Origin: Hemerocallis citrina
Lineage: Eukaryota; Streptophyta; Magnoliopsida; Asparagales; Asphodelaceae
NCBI GenBank assembly: GCA_017893485.1
Contig: CM030362.1
Coordinates: 259,295,755 to 259,359,754, forward strand
DNA length: 64,000 nt
Reading direction: 5' to 3'
Shown: positions 34,171 to 44,584 of the stretch, piece by piece
How positions within the stretch are numbered: the stretch's first letter is position 1
How the letters are laid out: each line of letters begins with the position of its first letter
Translations under genes and position numbers: made by a program
Notes under the pieces: generated by a model
Seen by the model: the letters and a program-made list of their open reading frames with translations, nothing else
Databases searched by the model: none
What the model was told of the DNA's origin: nothing

Positions 34171-35202
34171 GAGAATGCAGCACGACCAAAATAAGGTCGA
34201 AAAAAGCTAGCTCGACTAAGACGAGCTCGCCGAGGCCGATTCACCCAAGGTCATGGTCGCTCAAAACAAACACCCAAAATCAAAGGAAAAAAATGAATGG
34301 AGCTCGACGAAATAGTCGGTCGAGCTGAGGGGCTCTCGCAGCCATTGACAACCATTAGATAACTCAGAGGTTCAAGCGCGCACAAGATGGATGCAGGGGA
34401 TTGAGACACATCGCCCCGCTTCATCCGTACAGATCCACTTCAGAGTTCAATAGCCTGACCAGTCCAAAATGCGTGCTAGCACGAGATCAGCGTTCCCGAT
34501 GAAGCCACATCGCTCGATCCTCTTTTCCCCCGTTCGATCTCGCTCAATGGGAAAGCCCGCTCTGATGAGCACTCCAGATGAAGCCACATCACCATTTCAT
34601 CACAGCCTCCACATCATAGCCGCCACTGAATGCACGGGCATAATGGTGATCAACGCATTAGATTGCTCTGAAATTCGTGTCGGGCTAATAAAATATTAGA
34701 AAATCCTCAAATTTAATTAAAATTCAAAAATTTTATTAAAAGTTATTAAAATAATGATTAAATTCAGAAAATCAATTAAAATTTTTGAAAAATAATTAAA
34801 AATTTGATTAATTAATTTAAAAAAAATTAAAAACAATTTTAAATTAGGGAAAATTTATGGAAAATTCCAAAAAATTTTGAAAAAATCTAGTAAAATATTC
34901 ATCGCCTCTAGAAGCTTATGGTCAGTTGTAAGCATCTCCAATCATCCCTGAAAGCTAAGATTGTACTCCAAAACTCTAAAACACGGTGAACTACTTTTCG
35001 AAGGCCAAAAAAATTGCTTTTCGGGAGTGGGAGGGTAGTGATAATGGTAAAAATAGCAGCAAATCAGGGTCGTATGATTCCAGCACAAAACCTAAAGCTT
35101 CCACATGCGCATTAGTCATGACGGGCCTTTTTAACAGGTCCAGGGCTTATTCAGGCTCATCTACATAGTGATGCTTAGTAAAGAAATGCAGACTCATTAA
35201 AA
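34171..35202. other. Spacer left of hAT H2
   Basis: No gene. 34690-34900 is extremely A/T-rich with AATTAAAA runs. The rest has no recognised element. H2 inserted at its right edge. Confidence 0.4.
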
Positions 35203-35210
35203 TTCTACAG

Positions 35211-38200
35211 TAGGGATGGCAAACGGGTCGAACGGACCGAGCCGGGCCGAACCCGCCCGGGTTGGCTCGTGACTTGGGTGGGCTCGGGCCTGTTTGGCCA
35301 CTTAGCCGGGCCGGGCCGGCCCGAGCCCAAACTTGATTTAGGCGACCCGCCCAACCCGTGAACCCTTTAGGGTCCAACCCGGGTCAGGTTGGGTCGGGTC
35401 GACCCGGGGGTTGGCCCGTTTAGATAGGTAGGTTTTTTTTAATAATATTTTTAGCTTAAAATAATAATAATAATAATACTAATTAACTAATAATACTAAT
35501 AAACATTAAAAATCGTAATAATAATAATAAGATTGAAAGAGTGAAATTGGCAAAAAATTTTGAAATATTATTCATATGAATTTAAGTTATACAATTTTCA
35601 CAATTTCTAATGAAATGATTCAAATGAAGAATTCAATTCACAAATATGTTTTATACACTAACATAATTTTTATGTGCAATTTTAATTGACTCTAATTTTT
35701 CTAATTTAACATAACAAGCAAAGATATAATACAATTTCTAACGTGTCGGTCGAGTTGCTATTACAAGCAAAGCAGCTATTATTGTTGTTGTTGTTGTTGT
35801 TGTTCTTCCGGCGAGTTGCTCCCACTTGTGGACGTTGATAGTGCTTTCCCTTGTGTCCTATCTTCAGCCTTTAGCCCGTCTTTTGTGCAAACGAGCATCT
35901 CTAACGAGTCGGGCTTCAAGCGATTCTTGTAATCAGTTAGAACCCTGTCACTTGAAAAAAATGCACTCTCAGAAGCAACTGTAGAGACAGGAGGAGTTAG
36001 TAAATCTTTAGCCATAATTGACAGAATACTAAAAGTGTGTTCATGGTCTTTCCACCATTATAAAATATCTAGTGGAGAAATGAAGGCTCAGAATCTTGTT
36101 GGTTATACCAATTTAATTCATTTGGTTCATTAGTCCTAGGTTTTTTTTGATCAAATTCGTTCAAGTAAATTAAATGTTCTATCATCAAATTTACTTTTAC
36201 CCTTACCTTTAGAAGTACCAGAAGAAGAACTAACTACAGAAGTTGTACTACTAGAAGCAAATCGTCTATCATAATAATCATACAAGTTATTTAATGTAGA
36301 TTCAAACTGAACTAAAAAAGTAGCGCAATCAATTACTAATTCTACATTTTCCCCAAGTAATGCAAAAAATATTTCAATCAAACTCTTAGTACCTTCTAAT
36401 TTGATACGAGGATCCATAACGGTAGCAACACAAATCAACATAGGAGGAGGAAAATAATACTTCAAAAAAAATTTGTATGCAGGTTTTACAATCTCACCAA
36501 CATTGATATCATTTAACATTTTGTTAAATGTTTGCATCATGCTAACTAATGAAATAAAAATGCTACTAGAAGTAGATTCATATGTTTTTGAAAATTTTAA
36601 AGTTGCGGTTTTAAAAGGTTCTAAAAATTTCAACAAAAATTTGACAAAAAACCAATCGGTGGGAGTCATTTCAAAATTGTGCATATTTTTTGCGATACAA
36701 AAATCATTTACAATTGCTTTATATTCGGTAACAATATTTAGTAAATCAAAAGTAGAATTCCATCGGTGTCTAACATCCTTTGAAAATCTTCTAAAAGGAA
36801 CATTTTTAAGCCTACACCAAGCTTTCCATTCTTGTAATATGCTTGGACTTAATGCAATGAAATGTACACAATTTCTAATTTTAATTATATATGGATCGGC
36901 TATTTTTAATGCATCTTGAACACATAAATTTATAATATGACATGCACATCTAACATGAAAAATATTGTCAGATGGAGGGTTTAATACGGATTTTAAAGTA
37001 GTAATTGCTACATTGTTGTTATATGCATTATCAAAACTAATACACATAATTTTATCGCAAATATGAAAAACATCACAAATTTTTATAATACGAATTGCTA
37101 TTTTAGCTCCACTATGGGGATACGGCAACGCCGCAAGTGATATGATTCTTTTTTGAAGAATCCAATCATTGTCGATCCAATGACAAGTTATTCCCATCGT
37201 TGGAATCTTGTTGACACCCGTCCAACAATCCGAAGTTAAACTAACTCTACAAGTTAAACTCTATAAAATTGCAATCAAAGCGTCCTTCATTTCGATGTAC
37301 ATTTTAAAACAATCCGATTTGCAAGTATTTCTCGGAATTCTTCTAAAATGAGGGTTTATGGCCGTTTGGTTAAAATTTTCCAAGTCCCTACTCTCGGGAT
37401 AGGAAAATGGTAACTCTTCCTTTATGACTAATCGGGCCATTTCCCGACGAACAAGATCGAGATCATAAGGGTGGCAATCAACTAGACCGGTCCTAGAGTT
37501 GATTTTTTTTTGGCCTTGTAGGTCAGCAAGAAGGTCTTTATGGTTATGTTGGATGTGTCTACTAATTGTACCGGTGCTTTCACCCCTCTTGAATTTGTAT
37601 GTTTTACCACATATTTTACAAACTTTCAAACCTATACCCGGAGTATGTTCATCCGGAATATAATCGTAAAACTTATGTCAATCACTAGTTTCTCCTCTAC
37701 TTTTCTTACTACTATGGGGTTGTGTGGTTTCGGTTGGTTGTTGTTGTTGTTGTTCTTCTTCTAATTGTATGTCACCTACAACCTCGTCGTGTGTACCCCA
37801 TTTTTGGGTAGGAGGATCATGGTATTCTTAGGCGGGCTCACTCATTAGAACAATTGGTGGTCTACGGGAAGAGGAGAAGGAATCTTGCCTGCTACGACCG
37901 CTACCGCGTGATCTAGACATAATGTAGTAATGTACTAATGTATGTAAAAAAAAACAATGTAGGAACGGTGAATTATAAAAAAAAATCTAAAAAAACAAGA
38001 GGGTTGAGATAGAGAAGATCAAAAAACTAATAATAAGAATAACTACAACACAAAAATAAAATTACGTGAGATGTATGAAATTTTGATACCGTTCACCGTG
38101 GATACGTGTATATTAAGAAAACCGTAAAAATAAGAATAGAAGTAGAACTAAAAATAAGCGATTCCGAAAATTGAAGAGTTGAGGAGAGCTTGAAGGAGAA

Positions 38201-38814
38201 TTGATGTCTTGATCACTTGGAGTCGGACGAGAGTTGAAGAGTTGAAGACGTTGAATTTTGATTTCGATACGATCGAAAATTGATCGTGTGTATGCCTTGT
38301 TGAAGATTTGCTTGTTGAATACTTCAATTGTTGAAAAATTCCTTAGAAATGATTTATAATAGTAGAGAGAGTAAGAGAGTAAGGTGTGAATTTTTAATGG
38401 AATTTTGAGGGGGTATTTATTGGCTAAAAATACAACAAAAAACCAAAAAAAAACCAAAAAAACAAAAAAAAGGTCAAGAGAGAGCCGTTGGCTTTCTGTC
38501 GAACAATGCACCCCCCCCAACGGGCCGCTGACCCGCGGGTCAACGGTTGACCCGTAACGGGTCGAACGTTCGACCCGTACGGGTCCAACGGTTCGAAACC
38601 CGTGGGTCGACCCGCGGGTTGGCGGTGGGTTGAGCTTTTTTAAACGGGTTCGCGGGCCGGGTTTAACTGTTTGGATTCACATTTTTGACGACCCGGGTCG
38701 ACCCGTTACTATTCACCGGGTTCGACCCGAACCCGCCAAACCGTTTCACGGGCCGGGTTCAACGGGCGGGTCGCGAGCAGGTCGCCGGTTGACCCGACCC
38801 ATTTGCCACCCCTA
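35211..38814 (-). mobile_element. Complete hAT transposon H2 with 8-bp TSD
   Basis: The left end is TAGGGATGGCAAACGGGTCG (35211) and the right end read inward is TAGGGGTGGCAAATGGGTCG (38814): 18 of 20 bases match. The flanks are TTCTACAG on both sides (35203-35210 and 38815-38822), a perfect 8-bp duplication as expected of hAT. Both ends carry GC-rich blocks of GGGTC/GACCC repeats (35211-35430, 38510-38814). It is 3,604 bp long and holds one leftward transposase relic. It provides the reference for H1 and H3. Confidence 0.95.
35779..37920 (-). pseudogene. hAT transposase (H2), nearly full length
   Basis: Zinc-finger BED hAT transposase, nuclear. From ATG 37920 (MSRSRGSGRSRQ): a low-complexity N-terminus with a poly-Gln tract, then the BED finger CKICGKTYKFKRGESTGTISRHIQHNH, then RREMARLVIKEELPFSY. 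Next is the core reading PYPHSG, SFDNAYNNN, HVRCACHIINLCVQDAL, WNSTFDLLN and MDPRIKL, and the hAT dimerisation domain DLLTPPVSTVASESAF...RLKPDSLEMLVC near 35850-36010, ending in poly-Gln. Disruptions: a stop after MSEPA, stops near 37595-37700, an amber at about 37261, and a broken stretch at 36020-36150. The 1.05-kb frame 36151-37197 is still open, so this copy is the youngest of the three. Confidence 0.88.
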
Positions 38815-38889
38815 TTCTACAGTTGTGACGTGACTTGTTTTTTGTGAAATAAGAAATATTTTACATGTCAGTACTTTGTCATGTGATTT

Positions 38890-39500
38890 GTCGTCTTGAG
38901 GGTTGGTTAGTCATAAGAGCTGCTTTGGGGAGAGTTGGCCTGCGAACTTGCTGTTTGTACAAAGTTAGTTGTAGGAGCAACTTTAGAAGGGAGTTGGACT
39001 TCGAACTTGTTGTATGGGTCCTCTAACAAATTATGAGAGTCACTTCGAGTGGAAAGTTGAACTCTGAAACTTTCTTTTTTGCAGGTTTATTAGAGTAACT
39101 GCGATCAACGATTATGGACCTTTAATCTGTCTTTAAGAAAATTTAACAAGTTTTAGGAACAGGTCAAATGGAGCTCCGAACGTGCTTGATTGTAGGTTGC
39201 TAAAATAACCCCAAGCCATGGGTATGAATTCTGAACTTGTTGTTTAGGGATTTAACAGGTTGCAGAAGCATATCACATGGCGAGTTGAGCTCTAAACGTA
39301 CTTGATTGGAGGTTGCTTGAGAAACTTCGAGCCATGGGTACAAACTCTGAACTTTTTGTTGAAGGTTTAATGAGTTGCAGGAGCAGGTCAAATGGCAAGT
39401 TGAACTCTAAACTTGCTTCATTTAAATTGCTAGAGCAACTCCGAGCCATGATTATGAACTCCAAACTCGTCTTATAAGGAGCTTTTGATGAGTTTTGGTG
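38890..39500. repeat. Diverged tandem repeats T5 (GGCAAGTTGAACTCTAAACTTGC units)
   Basis: Units of about 55-100 bp with CTCTGAACTT(G/T)TTGTT, GGTTGC(A/T)GGAGCA, CAAATGGCAAGTT and AACTCCGAGCCATG. CAAATGGCAAGTT is shared with T2 (31460-31535), so T5 and T2 are probably parts of the same element on opposite sides of hAT H2. Confidence 0.55.
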
Positions 39501-39765
39501 TTGTCTTTAAAAGTATGCTTGGAATTTAACTCATTGTATGTATTCGTAGAGTTGCACAAGGATTTTGCAGAAACTAATACTGAATTTTATTGAACAATAA
39601 AATTAAGCAGCTGCTCTAGTGGTTGGCCTTTATTACATGCAATGACCAATAGCAAAAGCGGTCTTTATTGAAAAATAAAACGAAACGTCTGCTCTAGTGG
39701 CTGACCTTTATTAGAAAATATTGAAAATATAAAGAGGAGGGGGCATTAAGCGCCCTTGTTGAAGT
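39501..39765. other. Spacer after the gypsy integrase fragment
   Basis: No gene. A ~65-bp segment with CTGCTCTAGTGG(T/C)TG(G/A)CCTTTATTA occurs twice (about 39611 and 39691). Confidence 0.5.
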
Positions 39766-40114
39766 TCATAAAGTGTTCGCTTTCCAAGTCCCTACTGCTA
39801 TCTTTTTGCCCCACGGATCTTCAAGTTGATGTGCCGTTAGGCGAACAACTTGGTAGACCTTGTCTGGACTTGCCTATTTTGGATTGAGCCTCCCTTTATT
39901 TTGCAGAGAGAATGGGAGATCTTCAAGTTCGCTTATGTATTTAGGCAAGATTGTTTGTTTTCGTTGAATGTGCGGAGTGGCTTCTAAATGTGAGTGACTT
40001 AGATAAGATTTATCCCTCTTACTAACATGAGCGATATCTATAGCCCCTGATTGAGTGAGACTGCAAAATGCATGGTCGTGCTCAAATGAGTCAATATGAG
40101 ATATTGAGCTCATT
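39766..40114 (-). pseudogene. gypsy integrase C-terminal fragment
   Basis: A frame ending with TGA at 39766-39768 reads GRLNPK-stop-ASPDKVYQVV...TAHQLEDPWGKK...WKANTL. This is the C-terminal region of a plant gypsy integrase, whose usual form is KLDPNWEGP-(V/I)-...YKLEDLEGK-LP-W-N-(D/E)NL. The internal stop is at the expected Trp. Upstream sequence to 40114 has no clear integrase match and is then cut by a Ty1/copia LTR. The fragment suggests that a gypsy element (minus strand) surrounds the T1-T5 repeat region. Confidence 0.6.
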
Positions 40115-40581
40115 TGTTTTAGGTCTACTCGGACATCAAGAAACTAAAGATTGAACTATATAATAGTGACATGCTTTATCCCTTGTGGTCAATTAAGATA
40201 TCTCGACAAAGGGACTAGACTACATGGTATCATTGGTCATGAATAGGTTATGTCAAATAACTGACATTCCCGTACTTGAGTAGTAGTGATGTATTGCTAG
40301 ATACCGCTCACTATTTGTAATACTAGAATATGATTTTAGTATTACTATCAACGAATGAGAACCTACATGGCCACATACTTAGAATTGATCGAAATTGGGA
40401 TTTAAATTCATAAGATGAATTTAATTGGAGATCTAAGTAAGACTTGGACTCCTGACATTGGTTGAACATTTAATTAGATTAAATGAGTTGACTAAATTTT
40501 AAAGGTCTGCACATGAATCTGACCCAGGTCAGATTGTGAGCCCAACAGCCTATTACTCTCTTAGGGTTGATTTTCTGCACC

Positions 40582-40590
40582 TATATATAT
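40582..40590 (+). promoter_or_regulatory. TATA box of the Ty1/copia LTR
   Basis: TATATATAT within CACCTATATATATGATACG, about 335 bases before the LTR's 3' edge and upstream of a short leader. Confidence 0.55.
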
Positions 40591-40919
40591 GATACGTATC
40601 TGTAGTAAAGTCACACATGAGAAAACCCTAGCCATCACATAAATTGTAAGAGAAAGAGATCGTGAAGAACATCCCCTTTCCGCAGCTAGCACCGCGGCAT
40701 GAGGGAATGCTTGATTTGATCCGTTCGTATGGACAACGTAGAGGCACCACAATATTGTAGTATTGTGATCAGCATACTATGAATACAATAGATCCATCTT
40801 CAAGGTATAACTCCTAAACACGATTTATAGTTTTCGCATTGATCCATGGCTATGTTTCGATATTTTTTATAATTTTTTCACTGTATATTTAATCTGTGAT
40901 TGCCTTTGAAACCTAACAG

Positions 40920-40934
40920 TGGTATTAGAGCCAC
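40920..40934 (+). other. Primer-binding site of the Ty1/copia element
   Basis: TGGTATTAGAGCCA, one substitution from the TGGTATCAGAGC initiator-Met site, two bases after the LTR edge at 40918. Confidence 0.85.
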
Positions 40935-41090
40935 TTGTGAAACCATAATTCAGTTATGTATATTATGTGATTATTCATGATATTTTCACACTTCTGGAAG
41001 AAATATTCATATGTGATATAATTTTTGCAACAATTTCAATATAAGGATTCGTTTATGTCTTGGTTGTTAACACAAATGCCACACTAGAGT

Positions 41091-44000
41091 TGTCACGCCC
41101 CGCTTCCCAAAATACGGAATACGAGTACGTAACGTAGGCCCAGCGAATGAAGTAAACACCATCCATAAGCTGTACCGGACTAACTCAACAATATGAAAGA
41201 ACAATCATAACCATGCAAAAAGAAATAATCATAAAAACAAAGATCAACTTAAAATATAAATGAAATAATCTAAATAAAAATATCCAACATCTGGGATAAA
41301 ACAAACTTTGGGAACATAAGCCCAAAAACAAAGTAATATCAAGACAATGTTCAAGTAAAATAAGTCTAGCAATAAAATAATTCAAGCAATCTAATCTTGG
41401 ACTCCATCTTCTAGAATCGTTGCTCACCAATTCCTTCTAGTATGGTTCCTTCGGCACCTGTAAATTCTTGATCTAAAAAGAAAGAAAAGAATGTCCTTAG
41501 AGCAAGTCATGGACAGCAAGTAAAGGAAAATAAAGAATAATAGGAACATTATATATCAAAAGAAAAGGTATGGGATCAAAGTCAAATAGCAAAGTCAAGG
41601 AATGGCAATAATGTCAAGGGTCTATGTTAATCATGCATTTAATTAATAGTTTCAAATCAAGTTCAATATTAGTGACAGTATATGGGATCAAGCATATAAT
41701 GTCAAATGCAAGTTATTAATCATTTTATTTATCCTATCTAGTGCACGTACTACTGCGTCCATTCTACAGGTTCGGCACAAGCACACAGTGTACGCTTTAG
41801 AATGATGGTGAATTCACGGTTCATGTACTCGGCCCAGTAATCAGTGTTTAATGTTTAGTGTCAGTGATTATCAATCAGTATTTTATGGCCATCTGTACAG
41901 TCAAGTAGTAGGGCCCGACTGAGTACAGTTTCCGATTGTTCACTACCAAGTCATCCTATAATACCCCGGCTTGTTATCAGTTTATTTCATCCTATGTGAG
42001 CATGCAAGAAGGTGTGAATGTTGTATAATGCTAGGTGTGACTAATTCTACTCGTTACAGACAAATCAAGAAGCAAACATATTAATTAAGCACAAATCACA
42101 CAATCTGGACAACATGACGTTGTTGTACAAAAACACAGATTATCACTACTACAGAAAAGCAAATCTGGATCTGTCAGAAATTCTAGAAGCTAGACTCTCT
42201 ACCGGTTCCAGCAAATAAATATATGACATATAGAAGCTACAGAAACTAGGGTAAAAACTCTATTCTTTTCAGATTTTATATTTAGGCAGCAAGTTATAAA
42301 TTGTGTTCAAGCATATGAATTAGGTCAGAAAGCTCATCAATTAAATCTAAAAAAATTCAGGGTGGTTCCTACACATGTCTAGGTTCAGCCAAATTTATTT
42401 TATATTTTTATTTTACTGTTAACATGTTCAATTAAATTCTGAAACAGAAAGATAAGCATGAATTTGTGAATCTGAAATTTCTGACACAGCTGTACTAAAA
42501 TGATGATATCTAACATATTATAACTCGAAATTTAGATCCATTAAAAGTTCTGGAAAATAGATTCATGGGGATATAATTCATATTCAGAAAGTTATTTCAA
42601 AATACAATAGCAACATGGTCGAAAATCTGATACAAAAAGAAACACACAACAGTCTAGAATTTTTTTTGATATGAATAGGCAACAATTTAATCATACAATC
42701 ATATAGTTCATGCTAATTAATAGTCAAAGTTCCAATATATATCTAACATGCATAATTTCAGTTTTTAGATGCAATTTCACAGGCATGACAATCAATTCAT
42801 TAAATCCAATTCAAGCGAACATATGCAATTTATCAAATAATTCTATAACACAAGGATCTAGTTGTTTTTCATGTAATTGTGTATATGCAAGATTCAAGGG
42901 GACTAGGTTTTAGATCAAAGATGTAGGCACGATGTTAAGAGTGTATCGGGTTAGCTCGTGTAAACCCTCAATAAACTTATTGGAATTTCAAATAGCAATA
43001 CAAATATAAAGGACTAGATCTACTTGCAGAGATCAAAGAAATCTTGAACAAAACAAACAACTAGTTCAAGAAGAGACTTGCATGTTAATTAGTAGATTCG
43101 AATATATAGAATAACGGGATAGGAATCTCATGCGACGAACCACGAACACAGGAACACGTGCAAGCCACGTGCAAAACACACACAACAAAACACCAACTCA
43201 AGATCCCAGTAAAACAGCAAACACCAAGTTCAGATATCTTATACTCACGAATAGAAAACACCCCCAAAATCCCAACTGAGCTTCTTCTCCAATCGATAGA
43301 GAGAGAGAGTTGGCGGGAGAGGGGACGGCGAGCACGACGGCGGCTGGCAATGACGGCGACAACCACGGCAAAGGTGGTGAGGACTGGCGACGGCGACGCT
43401 GCGGTTGGGAAGCGACACAGCGATGGGAGACAGCGGGGCTATCGAACTCTGTTTTGCTCCGAAAATAGAGGAGATGAATGGCGAGGCATTCGGGGCATGT
43501 ACGACGATGACGAGGGGGCAAGGGTTCAGCAGTGGTTATGGGGTGAATGGAGAGGGTGAGGGCGATGACAGTGAGGCAATGGCGGCGAGGAAATGGGTGC
43601 AGGCGAAGTGGGTTCGAAGGATGGCGATGGGACAGCGGGTGACGAGGATGGGATGGTGGCACGGGGATGATGACGGGTGGTGGCGGTGGTCAAAGTGGTG
43701 GTCGGAGAGGACGGGAGAACGGACGAGGATGCTTGGTGGTGGATTTGGGTTTGAAACGGAAAAACAGAGAGAGGGAGAGAGAGTCGGGGGTAGGGGAGAG
43801 AGAAAGCGGCGGAGAGAAAGGAATATTAAATTAGGGTTTATTTAATAGGGTATTTATAGGGATTAAGGAATTGGGATTTTGGGTTGCGGGTTAATGGGTT
43901 TAGGGTACAGATTTAGGCTCCAAAAAGAGATGAACAAGCATAAAACAATGGGATGAACATATAGCGGAACAACTCAAACTCAAATCACGAAGAGCAAAAT

Positions 44001-44165
44001 TTGCAAAGAGCCAAAAATAGGAGAAAAGAGAACGGAATGATCAAAAGAAAATAAGAGAACCCAAGAAAAGCAAAATTATATAATAGAAAGAATCCAGATA
44101 CAATAATCAAGAAAGAAAATTAAAAAAATACAATAAAAATCCTGAATAGGAAAATAGGGGTTACA
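41091..44165 (-). repeat. 3' LTR (3.1 kb) of a chromodomain gypsy element
   Basis: Edges are TGTCACGCCCCGC at 41091 and GGGGTTACA at 44165. Directly inside lies a purine-rich tract on the minus strand (AAGGTGGGTAGGATT, 44166-44180), which is the polypurine tract, followed by the pol C-terminus, so this is the 3' LTR. It has a TATA box at 43851-43858. A GC-rich stretch at 43300-43800 gives long ORFs on both strands (43158-43845); they show repetitive Gly/Asp/Met or Pro/His/Ser composition and no domain, so they are not called as genes. Confidence 0.82.
43851..43858 (-). promoter_or_regulatory. TATA box of the chromodomain-gypsy LTR
   Basis: TATAAATA on the minus strand in CCTATAAATACCC, about 310 bases from the U3 edge at 44165. 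Confidence 0.6.
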
Positions 44166-44180
44166 AATCCTACCCACCTT
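44166..44180 (-). other. Polypurine tract of the chromodomain gypsy element
   Basis: The minus strand reads AAGGTGGGTAGGATT immediately before the 3' LTR start TGTAACCCC. It is the expected plus-strand primer. Confidence 0.65.
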
Positions 44181-44262
44181 ACAAGAAGAATTTCATTCTC
44201 GAAATTCATATAGGAGGTACATAGGGCGAATCCCGAAACAAAACTAAAACAAAGCAAAACAG

Positions 44263-44584
44263 CTACTCAAACAAATGAGGAAACCTCTCTCGAATTTCCT
44301 CCTCCAACTCCCAAGTCGACCCACCTGGCGAGTGAGGATTCCAAGAAACTCGAACCAACTTGATGACTCTATTCATCAACACCTTCTCTCGACGGTCTAA
44401 GATAGAGACTGGTTAAATTTCACAGGATAAATCCGTCCTCACAGACAAGTCTGAGTAGTTAATCACATGAATGTCATCCCTGATGTATTTCCTGAAATAA
44501 GAAACATGGAATACATCATGGACACCCGCTAAAGCTGGTGGCAACGCGAGCCTGTAAGTTACCTTGCCCACACGAAATTGTTAT
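44263..44584 (-). pseudogene. gypsy pol C-terminus: integrase tail and chromodomain
   Basis: The frame reads FRVGKVTYRLALPPAL, GVHDVFHVSYFRKYIRD, then a stop near 44415, then REKVLMNRVIKLVRVSW and GGSTWELEEEIRERFPHLFE, ending with TAG at 44263-44265. This is the integrase tail plus chromodomain of Tekay/Del-type chromoviruses, which directs integration to heterochromatin. Everything upstream of FRVGK is gone: at 44584/44585 it passes abruptly into another LTR (I). Confidence 0.85.

Larger units (their letters stand above)
40115..41090 (+). mobile_element. Ty1/copia element, 5' LTR, primer site and truncated leader
   Basis: The LTR runs TGTTTTAGG (40115) to CCTAACA (40918), about 804 bp, with a TATATATA box near 40582 and a telo-box-like AAAACCCTAG after it. 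The LTR is followed at once by GTGGTATTAGAGCCAC (40919 on), the copia primer site for initiator Met tRNA. The internal part is cut at 41090 by the next LTR. Neither pol nor a 3' LTR of this element is in the window. Confidence 0.8.

Noticed and set aside
43158..43845. Long ORFs on both strands in a GC-rich block (up to 154 codons)
   Set aside because: They lie inside the LTR of the chromodomain gypsy element, have skewed composition (Gly/Asp/Met or Pro/His/Ser) and no recognisable domain; the block also opens ORFs on the opposite strand, as expected of GC-rich low-complexity DNA.
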